Shown here in pieces: positions 8,612 to 15,113 of a stretch of 15,113 nucleotides of DNA. The position numbers and the translations under genes are program-made. The notes under the pieces were generated by a model. It saw nothing but the letters and a program-made list of their open reading frames with translations. It ran no database searches and was not told the origin of the DNA. Source of the DNA: Dictyocoela muelleri (Eukaryota > Microsporidia); assembly GCA_016256075.1 (NCBI GenBank), contig SDVU01000326.1:1-15113 (forward strand), given 5' to 3'. Position 1 is the first letter of the stretch; every line of letters starts with the position of its first letter.

Positions 8612-9306
8612 ATCCGTTAAAATGACAAGGTCATTTTAACGGATTGAGTTTTTGTCATTTATCCGTTAAAATGACAAAAAAAATCATCAAATTTTTAATA
8701 ATAATACAGAATGTATGACCAAATAGCTCAGTTATCAAAGCTCTTGAATGTAAAATTTAAGTATCGTGGTTCAAATACATCTGAAGTCGCTCTTTAATAA
8801 ATAATGAGGAATGATATTAAGCAGTCATAAATACATAATTATAGTACAATATACAATTGTTCCGGTTTTGTATAGCTGATTAAAACTTAGTCTAATATGA
8901 CAATGAAGAAAATGGACTCGATTATGTGGGGGAGGGGTTCTGCGACGCATCTCGGCAAAAAGTAGTTAATAATAAAAAATCATAAAAAACCATTAATTAA
9001 CTGTATCCTAGTGAGTCATTGATAAACGAAGATCTCGTATACAGCTGTGATTAAAGCTAACTTTGGAAGTGACGTATTATTAGAACAAAAAAGTCATAGA
9101 CCACGGTAGGAGACAACTTTCCGGGTTGACAGCTATGGATGTTGTCAGCATGTAATATATATAATAATGAATTCTATTTTTGATATATAATTTGTCTCTA
9201 ATTTTGACAGATTAAATTTACATATTTTTCTAATAAAATTTTTTTGTCATTTCATCGGAAAAAATATTTTGTAATTTTACGTCAAATTGATTTTGTCATT
9301 AAATCG
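8612..9306 (+). mobile_element. non-autonomous element, copy B, inserted in gag relic, carries tRNA-like sequence
   Basis: It is the reverse-orientation relative of copy A (co-linear body 8740-9078 against 4788-5130). Ends consist of short iterations: ATCCGTTAAAATGAC at 8612-8626, its inverse at 8630-8644, and again at 8661-8675. At the right end there are inverse variants GTCATTTCATCGG (9246-9258) and GTCATTAAATCGAG (9295-9308). The ends therefore form iterated terminal inverted repeats. The interior is non-coding. Gag-like sequence on both flanks marks the insertion point; no clear target duplication was seen. Confidence 0.65.
8717..8790 (+). other. tRNA-like sequence with pol III A and B boxes (degenerate, tRNA-Thr-like)
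   Basis: An A-box-like TAGCTCAGTTA (8724-8734) and a B-box-like GGTTCAAATAC (8768-8778) are 34 bases apart. An anticodon-arm-like stem pairs CTTGAA with TTTAAG around a TGTAAAA loop. The acceptor ends pair only partly (GAC with GTC) and the T stem is poor, so this is not a working tRNA. The order of parts is tRNA-like, as in the heads of tRNA-derived SINEs. A more decayed counterpart is found at the same place in copy A, so it belonged to the element before the copies diverged. Confidence 0.6.
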
Positions 9307-9309
9307 AGA

Positions 9310-9451
9310 AGCCATAAACGTAAGTTCAACCGTTCAATTTCTGCATAATACTCTTTGATAGTTAAAAAATAGTTTTGATATCTGTTTTTTTTTGGTTTAG
9401 GCATTTCAGGTAATCACATCGTTTATATTCGTGTTTGGATATCGCACCCTA
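9310..9451 (-). pseudogene. Ty3/gypsy gag relic fragment
   Basis: A minus-strand stretch reading TIKEYYAEIERLNLRLW (about 9315-9370) resembles a capsid-region helix of Ty3/gypsy gag. It is wedged between the copy B element and the Merlin element. It is short and broken; the call depends on its position in the fossil. Confidence 0.45.
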
Positions 9452-9459
9452 TAAGTATC
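9452..9459. repeat. left 8-bp target site duplication of the Merlin element
   Basis: TAAGTATC here and TAAGTCTC at 10957-10964 match at 7 of 8 positions and directly abut the element ends. Merlin elements make 8-9 bp duplications. Confidence 0.85.
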
Positions 9460-9468
9460 GGTTCTACC

Positions 9469-9743
9469 CCGTTCATACTTTTCAAAATTTTTTTCAAGGA
9501 AGAAAAAATAAAAACAAATTCTAAGGTTTTTCTATTTGATAAATTCTAAAATGTTTGCATTTCTTTATGAAAATATTTAAATATATAGAATTTCTTAATT
9601 TAGCGAAGCTAAATTAAGAAATTCTATATATTTAAATATTTTCATAAAGAAATGCTGACATTTTAGAATTTATCAAATAGAAAAACCTTATAATTTGTGT
9701 TTATTTTTTCTTTTCTGAAAAAAATTTTGGGCAGTATGAACGG
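9469..9743. repeat. left terminal hairpin of the Merlin element
   Basis: The outer arm 9469-9604 and inner arm 9608-9743 are reverse complements (about 136 bp each, GAA loop at 9605-9607) in a single register from end to end. The inner arm ends in the same AGTATGAACGG that forms the element tip, so the presumed transposase-binding end is present twice at this terminus, facing opposite ways. Confidence 0.88.
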
Positions 9744-9844
9744 ATAGAAATTTAAATTCCTTATAAAAAATTTTTAAAACTTATTTATTAAAATAATAGC
9801 TAAGAAAATCGAAAACTCGATATTTTTATAATTCCAGAAAAACA

Positions 9845-10667
9845 TAAACATTGATAGATGATCATCAATGTTGTCAATGTTAATTCTATATGTCCAATGT
9901 TTAACCTTTTTCAAGTGCATCCATAAATTTTCGATTTTTTGGGTATTTGCCTTTGTTATCGAGTCTACAAATTTTTTTTATGGCAAACAGTGTCATGAAA
10001 ATATCCAATTTCATTCAATGAATTATAAGCACCCCATTGATCTGAAACAATATACGAATATTTTTTAATTTTGTATTGAATAATGGGAATTAGCGTTTTA
10101 GAATCCCTTATAAGAACTCTCATAAGATAGCATTTTCTGCTTTTGTGACTCGATTGCACCCCATATCCAAGACGACTTTTCTTTCTACCTTTTCTATATT
10201 TCATTTTTGCCCAATGTGATTCGTCAATTTGAACCTCTTAAAACGGGCCCCTTATTTCAATGGGATTATTTAAAATATAATGTTTAAATTTCTTTCTAAT
10301 TAAAGTTAGAATAGTTACATAACCTTCATATGATATCTCACAATTGGCCAATATATTTCTATAAGAAAATGAACTTTCATGAAAAAATAATAGGCAAGTT
10401 TCAAAATCGTCTTTATATCGAATTTGAGAGTATATATTTCCGAATTCAAAAGGATATTAAAACGTTTTGAGCAACTTGAACAAAAATAACATATGCCTAA
10501 ACGTTCAGATTGTCTTTTTGAATAGTTAATTTTCTTCGACATTTAGGACATTTGCTATTTTCGTTTATTATTCCTAAAATTGTAAAAATTTTTACGATTT
10601 TTTCATTTTCTTTAAAAATTTCGAATAAATCTTCGTCTTTCAACTTGTTAATGTGATAAAATTCCAT
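9845..10667 (-). pseudogene. Merlin (ISXO2/IS1595-type) transposase, broken
   Basis: The minus strand from the ATG at 10667 reads MEFYHINKLKDEDLFEIFKE and then CPKC (about 10545); in the next frame CYFCSSC (about 10470-10490) completes a four-Cys zinc ribbon. The DDE domain follows: QIDESHWAKMKYRKG (10200-10235, first D), VSDQWGAYNSLN (about 10015-10050, second D) and TQKIENLWMHLK (about 9915-9950, catalytic E). FVDSITKANTQKIE is the typical IS1595 third block. Total span of about 270 codons is normal for the family. The frame changes near 10500 and 10310, there is a stop near 10240, and another stop and frame change near 9966, so at least four lesions make it inactive. It would cut and paste the element by binding the terminal repeats. 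Confidence 0.88.
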
Positions 10668-10721
10668 GGGTTTTTTTTATAATTTTTTTAAAAATTTTTT
10701 ATAAGGAAGTTAAATTTCTAT

Positions 10722-10947
10722 CCGTTCATACTACCGAAATTTTTTTTCAGGGAAGAAAAATAAAAACAAATTCTAAGGTTTTTCTACTTGATAAATTCTA
10801 AAATATTTGTATTTCTTTAAGAGATTATCTAAATATATATAATTTCTTAAAGAAATACAAATATTTTAGAATTTATCAAGTAGAAAAACCTTAGAATTTG
10901 TTTTTATTTTTTCTTCCCTGAAAAAAAATTTTGGGCAGTATGAACGG
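10722..10947. repeat. right terminal hairpin of the Merlin element
   Basis: Inner CCGTTCATACT (10722-10732) and outer AGTATGAACGG (10937-10947) close a hairpin with arms of about 110 bp centred near 10834. It is shorter than the left hairpin but of the same sequence family. The arms differ by a 2-bp register shift near the centre. Confidence 0.86.
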
Positions 10948-10956
10948 GGTAGAACC

Positions 10957-10964
10957 TAAGTCTC
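10957..10964. repeat. right 8-bp target site duplication of the Merlin element
   Basis: TAAGTCTC directly follows the element end and differs from the left copy (9452-9459) at one base. Confidence 0.85.
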
Positions 10965-11250
10965 GTAGTGTTGTATTATTTTATATTAGTTGGAAGTATT
11001 TGAAGCGCACAATATTCTATGACACTAATGGCTGTTTATTCGTCAAGATGTTGATGAAGAGGTTCGTGTAGTTTTTATATTATTTAAATAGATCCCCTTC
11101 TTATAATAATTCTAATATTTCGAATGAAGGTTGTGTGCAGTTGCTTGTATTAGGAGGTTTTATTGTAAATGAAATTTGCCATATTATGAATGTTCCTTGA
11201 TTCCCGTTATCATAATCCTTCGCTGATAAGTTAGGTATGCTGGGCTCATT
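10965..11250 (-). pseudogene. Ty3/gypsy gag N-terminal relic
   Basis: This minus-strand stretch between the Merlin element and the 5' LTR repeat has coding-like patches (PNLSAKDYDNGNQGTF, about 11185-11230). Identification as gag rests mainly on position; I see no diagnostic motif. It is broken. Confidence 0.4.
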
Positions 11251-11251
11251 A

Positions 11252-11520
11252 GGTATATGCCCGTAAAAGAGTGTATAAATGTAGAGTAATTGGTAAATTT
11301 GCTTTATTTAATTTTTTGTGCGTGATGCACATGTTTTTCCCTGGTTGCACTGAATGGTTGTACTCATGACCGAATTTATAGCCTTTTAATCAGTTTAAAA
11401 TTTCCGTCAAATTTAATTATCTTGTTGTTTTTTCTCTCTATCCACACCAAATTATTAAACTTAAAGTCCTTATTACCAGTAATATGTCAGTATACAACAA
11501 TATAGTGTAACCTCTCTTGG
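11252..11520 (-). repeat. LTR-like direct repeat, upstream (5') copy
   Basis: It is the same-orientation partner of 3028-3290 and sits beyond the gag relic, as a 5' LTR of a minus-strand element should. Divergence between the two copies is considerable (many substitutions and small indels), which argues for an old insertion. Exact ends were not determined. Confidence 0.75.
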
Positions 11521-11719
11521 AACACCTTTAGCCTTGATGCAACACTCCCAAAACTTATATTTGATCTTTTTTTTTTAAAAAATAGATTTTTTAGCTTTAA
11601 ATATATTTGAAATTTTTTAAATTGTAAAAATTCGCCTCTATTTTTGAGCACTATTAAAAAATATTTATCCCCTTATGAAAAAATTATTGGAACAAGAAAA
11701 AAAACTTTGAAGAAGATAT
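11521..11719. other. unassigned AT-rich spacer
   Basis: It holds poly-T and poly-A runs and no recognisable gene. The first 30-60 bases may still belong to the retroelement LTR. Confidence 0.5.
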
Positions 11720-12583
11720 TGTTACGGTCCGCACCGTAGGTGCTTTTATGGACCAAAAAGTTTAGATAAATAGATTTTGTAAAATTGAATTTATTTAATT
11801 TTCTCTCTTGGGTTCCTGAAATGCTTACGAATTTGTTGGTTTATTTATAGTTTTATTGATTTTTTTACGAATTAATTAAAAATTGGAATGCTCTAGAAAT
11901 ATTGTTGATTTTAATTTTACTTCAGTTTTTAATAGTTTTTTTTTAAAGATTTGAAATATAATTTAATTTTAAGAATCATGATTTTTTTATTTTTCGATTT
12001 CGAAAATCATTTATTTATGCAAAATTCAAAAATTCTGGAACAAATCAACAATATGAAATTTTCAAAGGTGTTTTTTGGCTCAACACAATATTGTTAACAA
12101 AAAATGTTTATCAGAAAGAGATCTAACAAAAAAAATATAAAATTTCAAAAAGGATGCGTTTCAAGACTAAAAAAGACAATCTTGATTCGCGACTTAGACA
12201 ATAAAAAGAAGACAACCTAAAAATAACAGAAGAAACACTACAAATCTAAGTTAAAGAGCTTGACAGCCAGATATTAGAAGTATTTTTGAGACTATGAGCA
12301 AGAAGTGCCCAATTAGCGTGGCTTCTTTTAAAAACATATTGTTACTGTTTAAAGCAATAAATATTAAGATAAATTTGAATACATTAACATTAAATAAATT
12401 CAAATTTGAAAAAAAAATTAAAAAGATGATTTTGCATACGTATAACCTCAAAATTACAACTTCACTCCAAAATCTAGGACAAAGGTATAAAAGACAACAT
12501 GATAAAGCATCTATGCCTTCACGAGGTTAATCAATAAATAATTTTTTCAAAAAATTCTTGTATTTCAATTAATTACAACTACA
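11720..12583 (+). repeat. possible LTR of another retrotransposon, about 864 bp
   Basis: The start TGTTACGGTCCGCACC resembles the first bases of many Ty3/gypsy LTRs, and the end is ACTACA. Near the right end are a TATA-like GGTATAAAAG (about 12484-12493) and AATAAA (about 12533-12538). TGGTAACAGTATTGGTG (12588-12604) follows a few bases after the end and could be a primer-binding site. A nested hairpin (GGTCC-GCACC-GTA-GGTGC...GGACC, 11726-11754) marks the left end. No partner LTR lies in the window, so the call is unproven. A 78-codon plus-strand frame at 12294-12530 inside it has no recognisable domain. Confidence 0.35.
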
Positions 12584-13128
12584 TTCTTGGTAACAGTATT
12601 GGTGAATACTGATACAGTAGTAATAGCCAATCGAGAGTTGAATCCCCCAACAAGAGAATTTGGGATTGCTTCGTAAAATCGGTAATTGCATAAAGTGGAT
12701 CAAGGCAGTTAATTCCCTTAACTTTTAAAACACTCAATTATAATCGGTTTATGATTTAGATAACATAAAAATTACATCAGTAATAGCGATATTTTCCCAA
12801 AAGAAAAACATGCTCTAAAAATTTATAAAAAGTATTGGTGTTGATTTAAAAGTTTCATTCACAGATATTACTTTACCACGCTTATGGAAATCATATTTTT
12901 TGTATGAAATGACAAACTTTTCGAGTCAGCCATACTACTATCATAAATACATATAGTGCCATTCTACACGATTAGACCTCAAGACTTCAGGAAGACTAAT
13001 TGTTCATGTAGAATAAATCCTATTATTAGTTAAAATCTCTCCTCAGGCAAAATCTTATGCTATCTAACATAGGTAAGGCTCGAAACTCAAGTCTATGTTC
13101 TTTAATAAAACAACTTTTTGCCGACTAT
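12584..13128. other. unassigned stretch with no recognised gene
   Basis: It is less AT-rich than the neighbouring DNA. If 11720-12583 is an LTR, this would be the leader and start of the internal region, but no gag, zinc-knuckle or protease block was recognised on either strand. Confidence 0.4.
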
Positions 13129-13182
13129 TATGTCGCGCGAGCAGCGCGGACATGCGCACTACCCGCGACATTTCTGAATTTT

Positions 13183-13318
13183 CTTATATTTTTTAGTTTT
13201 TTAATATTATTTATTTTCTTATATTTTTTAGTTTTTTAATTTTATTTATTTTCTAATAATTTTTTAATAATTTTCTAATAATTTTCTAATAATTTTATAA
13301 TAATTTTATAATAATTTT
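13183..13318. repeat. minisatellite inside left arm (about 37-bp and 12-bp units)
   Basis: Two copies of a unit of about 37 bp (CTTATATTTTTTAG start) are followed by about seven copies of TAATAATTTTC-like 11-12 bp units. The right arm (13835-13900) holds fewer units in inverse orientation, which explains the arm length difference. Confidence 0.75.
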
Positions 13319-13321
13319 TGC

Positions 13322-13391
13322 ATCAGAGAGACTCGAACACAGATAGTCAAAATTGTTAAAAATGTTACCAACAACTACACTAAAGTACTCA
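13322..13391 (-). other. tRNA-like pol III promoter sequence, left arm
   Basis: The minus strand carries TAGTGTAGTTGT (A-box-like, 13371-13382) and GTGTTCGAGTCT (B-box-like, 13329-13340) with the same spacing as the right-arm copy. It would direct transcription toward the left end of the element. The two copies are close in sequence but not identical. Confidence 0.6.
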
Positions 13392-13756
13392 AGAACTTTT
13401 AAACAAATTATATATAATTCTATAAATTAATTTTAAATAAAATTAAAAAAACGTATTTTAATAGCAATTATTATTTATGAATGAATAGATAAATAAATTT
13501 TTATTTATTAAAAATGGGTGTTAAATGTAATGAATAAGGTTCTTAGAAAAGAATGATTCATAAAATAATCATAAGTTCTAATGCATAAATTTGGAATGAT
13601 CTATCAAAATAAATCCATTATGGTAAAATTATTTAAACTGGCCATGTTAAAGTTTAATATGGCGATTAGTGTAGATAAATTTTAAATAGTTTAGAATAAA
13701 AAAAATAAACAAGTTCATTTTTATTTTTATATATATATTTATTAATTATAATTTTT

Positions 13757-13829
13757 GGGTACTTTAGTGTAGTGGTTGGTAACATTTGTATTAACTTTGA
13801 CTATCTGGGTTCGAGTCTCGCTGATGAAA
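13757..13829 (+). other. tRNA-like pol III promoter sequence, right arm
   Basis: TAGTGTAGTGG (13765-13775) fits a tRNA A box and GGTTCGAGTCT (13808-13818) is a near-consensus B box, 32 bases apart. A D-arm-like pairing GTGT/ACAT is possible, but acceptor ends do not pair and the anticodon region is short, so it is tRNA-derived rather than a tRNA gene. It faces outward, toward the right end of the element. Confidence 0.65.
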
Positions 13830-13960
13830 AAATCATCAGAAAATTATTAGAAAATTATTAGAAAATAAATAGAAAATAAATAAAATTTAAAACTAAAAAA
13901 TATAAAAAAAATTCAGAAATGTCGCGAGTAGTGCGCATGTCGCGCGCTGCGCGCGCGACA

Positions 13961-14063
13961 TAAAGGTGTTTATAATTTAGTAATTTTGTGGAAAATATAG
14001 TAAAAATGTCAAAAAAATTAAAAGTGTTTAAAACATTATAAAAGTTATTGAAAAAATACATTT
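13961..14063. other. unassigned AT-rich spacer
   Basis: No gene or repeat was recognised between the two inverted-repeat structures. Confidence 0.5.
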
Positions 14064-14495
14064 CACGAAATAAAAATTCAATTAATGTTTTAATTATTTA
14101 TATTTAAAATTTATTTAAATAAAAATCATTAAATGATTTATTTTTTTATGAAACATATTAAAAAAACAACGTTCTTAAACCAGGAATAATTCGTGAAATA
14201 TACAGATAACTGATAATTTTTGAGTGTAAGATTAAGGATTTGAAGAATCTAACATACAAATAAAGAGAACATTAAAATATGCATGTGCTCATTATTTTGC
14301 AATTTATGTAAAAAATAGTTTATTATCTTTCAATAAATTTTTAACTAGATTTAAAATTTTAACATTCTTTTAAAACTAGTTTACAATTAAATCTAAATAA
14401 TTAAAACATTAATTGAATTTTTATTTTAATAAATTTTAAATATAAATATTAAAACATTATTTGATTTTTTATTTTAATAAATTTCAAATATAAAA
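14064..14495. repeat. inverted repeat built on a 48-bp unit; possible small element
   Basis: Two direct units of 48 bp (14401-14448 and 14449-14496) start TTAAAACATT and share ATTTTAATAAATTT. The inverse of the same sequence lies at about 14064-14130 (TTCAATTAATGTTTTAA). The arms enclose about 270 bp of AT-rich, non-coding DNA. This looks like a foldback-type element with tandem units in one arm, but AT-richness makes chance similarity more likely than for the other elements. Confidence 0.5.
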
Positions 14496-14498
14496 AAT

Positions 14499-14576
14499 AT
14501 TGACCCCGTTATTTTCAAAACTCACGTTATTTTAAAAACCCCGTTATTTTTCACTACCCCCGCTATTTAACTAGAC
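14499..14576. repeat. degenerate tandem repeat, about 18-bp unit (CCCCGTTATTTT)
   Basis: Four or five imperfect units with core CCCCGTTATTTT occur: 14504, 14522 (CTCACGTTATTTT), 14539, 14557 (CCCGCTATTT) and 14574 (ACCCCTGT). The array stops exactly where the RT/RNase H fossil begins, so it is probably the iterated end of an element that inserted there. Confidence 0.65.
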
Positions 14577-14915
14577 CCCTGTACTCTTTTTGGTAAATCG
14601 GTATTGGAAATCAAATTCATATTATCCGTGTAAATAACAATCTTACTGCCGATTTCGTATGGCTTAAAGAATTTCATTGAATTTAATATACCAATCGCTT
14701 CATTTTCCATGTATGTGTATCTTTCCTCTGATGGAGAAAATTTGTGACTGTATAAACCCACAATTTTATCTTTATGTTTAAAGAACCGCACTTATAGCAC
14801 GGTCAGAGACTTCAGTTTCCAGAATAAAATCTTGTGTGGGATCTGGATATTTTAAAATTGGTGCCTTCTTCAAGTATTTAAGTATATCCTTGTACATCTC
14901 TGTATACTGGGCAAA
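14576..14915 (-). pseudogene. second Ty3/gypsy fossil fragment: RT end and RNase H
   Basis: The minus strand at 14800-14900 reads KKAPILKYPDPTQDFILETE, the RT to RNase H junction (AP-L-YPD...F-LETD). Around 14640-14750 it reads EERYTYMENEAIGILNSMKF and IVIYTDN, further RNase H blocks. Sequence differs clearly from the RNase H relic at 5690-6165, so it comes from another Ty3/gypsy lineage. It is only about 340 bp and truncated on both sides, with a small number of breaks; blocks are better preserved than in the large fossil, so it may be younger. Confidence 0.82.
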
Positions 14916-14952
14916 GCGGAAAAACCGCAAAAAGCGGGTTTTCCGCCTTTTT
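14916..14952. repeat. GC-rich hairpin at a fossil boundary
   Basis: GCGGAAAAACCGC (14916-14928), five A, then GCGGGTTTTCCGC (14934-14946) form a 13-bp stem with one wobble, followed by seven T. It begins exactly where the RT-like reading stops, so it is likely the end of an element extending to the right. In an AT-rich eukaryotic setting I do not read it as a bacterial terminator. Confidence 0.55.
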
Positions 14953-15113
14953 TTAAAAAATTATATACCCTTATGGTTTTGATCAAAAAAATCAAAAAAA
15001 ATTATTAGATAATTTAAAGGATAATTGTGTAAGTAATTCCTCTCAGAAGATCTGTTTTGTGTTATATCTTTTTACGTAATATTTTCATCATCATAAGATA
15101 TTTTATAAATGTT
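14953..15113. other. unassigned AT-rich DNA to window end
   Basis: No coding signal or repeat was recognised. If the hairpin at 14916 is an element end, this is the interior of that element. Confidence 0.4.

Larger units (their letters stand above)
9460..10956 (-). mobile_element. Merlin DNA transposon (1497 bp) with palindromic terminal repeats
   Basis: The ends GGTTCTACCCCGTTCATACT (9460-9479) and its exact reverse complement (10937-10956) define the element, bounded by an 8-bp duplication. Terminal inverted repeats run about 290-325 bp (to about 9785 and from about 10670). Each repeat is itself a hairpin: arms 9469-9604/9608-9743 at the left and about 10722-10833/10836-10947 at the right. 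Between them lies a minus-strand ISXO2-type transposase relic. GG termini, duplication length and transposase family all agree with Merlin. It inserted into the gag region of the older retroelement: gag-like sequence lies on both sides. Confidence 0.9.
3028..11520 (-). mobile_element. old, broken Ty3/gypsy (Metaviridae) LTR retrotransposon, split by nested insertions
   Basis: LTR-like direct repeats at 3028-3290 and 11252-11520 bracket minus-strand relics in canonical Ty3/gypsy order: gag and zinc knuckle, protease, reverse transcriptase, RNase H, integrase. At least five later insertions account for about 3.9 kb (4631-5278, 6197-6943, 8612-9306, 9460-10956, 3379-3696). Without them the element would have been roughly 4.5-5 kb, a normal compact size for the family. 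It is badly broken, with well over ten disabling changes besides the insertions, and is clearly a fossil. The degraded LTR pair and the several superimposed insertions suggest it is the oldest layer here. LTR ends, primer site and target duplication could not be fixed by eye. Confidence 0.8.
13131..13960. mobile_element. 830-bp inverted-repeat element with tRNA-like sequence in both arms
   Basis: Left arm 13131-13390 and right arm 13757-13960 are inverted repeats. Each begins with GC-rich TGTCGCGCG..., contains three copies of a CGCGACAT motif in alternating orientation within 50 bp, then ATTTCTGAA, a T/A-rich minisatellite, and a tRNA-like segment. TA lies directly outside both ends (13129-13130 and 13961-13962), so a TA target duplication is possible. 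The left arm is longer because its minisatellite has more units. The middle (13391-13756) is AT-rich and non-coding. Reading frames with VARAAR-type sequence across the ends are translated repeat. Confidence 0.78.

Noticed and set aside
8717-8790. Functional tRNA gene
   Set aside because: Acceptor and T stems do not pair properly, and it lies inside a repeated mobile element with a decayed second copy.
9868-10068. 66-codon plus-strand frame
   Set aside because: It is antisense to the conserved catalytic region of the Merlin transposase.
12294-12530. 78-codon plus-strand frame starting MSKKCPISV, with an overlapping minus-strand frame
   Set aside because: Ile/Leu/Lys/Asn-rich with no recognisable domain and open on both strands; expected by chance in this composition.
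13057-14061. Two reading frames sharing VARAAR-type peptides (13057-13239 plus, 13858-14061 minus)
   Set aside because: They are the same GC-rich terminal repeat read from opposite strands, running into AT-rich minisatellite; not a protein family.
14916-14952. Rho-independent terminator
   Set aside because: The stem plus T-run looks like one, but neighbouring elements are eukaryotic and the hairpin coincides with an element boundary.

Overview
The window is very AT-rich (by eye well over 70% A+T) and contains no intact protein gene on either strand. It is a eukaryotic transposable-element graveyard. Decayed Ty3/gypsy (Metaviridae) coding relics, two ISXO2/Merlin-type DNA transposases and many hairpin or inverted-repeat non-autonomous elements point to a TE-rich, AT-rich eukaryote. 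A large-genome microsporidian is my best guess (Merlin/ISXO2 transposons and compact Ty3 elements are known there), but another AT-rich protist or invertebrate cannot be excluded from this sequence.

Layout. 1-377 (minus) is the N-terminal part of an ISXO2-like transposase cut by the window edge. It is followed by a 25-bp tandem repeat (524-605), degenerate iterated motifs (about 760-970) and a 314-bp perfect-geometry hairpin element (1115-1428). 1430-3027 is mostly unassigned AT-rich DNA with one weak coding-like relic. From about 3028 to 11520 runs one old Ty3/gypsy element on the minus strand: LTR-like direct repeats at both ends (3028-3290 and 11252-11520), and between them, from high to low coordinates, gag, zinc knuckle, protease, reverse transcriptase, RNase H and integrase relics in the expected order.

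That fossil is split by later insertions: a Merlin transposon of 1497 bp with an 8-bp target duplication and palindromic ends (9460-10956) in gag; two copies, in opposite orientations, of one roughly 650-700 bp non-autonomous element (about 4631-5278 in integrase and 8612-9306 in gag); a foldback element with arms of 16-bp repeats (about 6197-6943) between reverse transcriptase and RNase H; and a 318-bp hairpin element with a target duplication (3379-3696) near the 3' end.

The right part holds a possible plus-strand LTR (11720-12583), an 830-bp inverted-repeat element whose two arms each carry an outward-facing tRNA-like pol III promoter (13131-13960), a 48-bp-unit inverted repeat (14064-14495), and a second, unrelated Ty3/gypsy RT/RNase H fossil fragment (14576-14915) bounded on both sides by short iterated or hairpin sequence. 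Recurring themes are elements whose ends are built from short iterated motifs, and tRNA-like A-box/B-box sequences inside such elements. No gene network operates here; the connection between the parts is nested insertion and possible cross-mobilisation.
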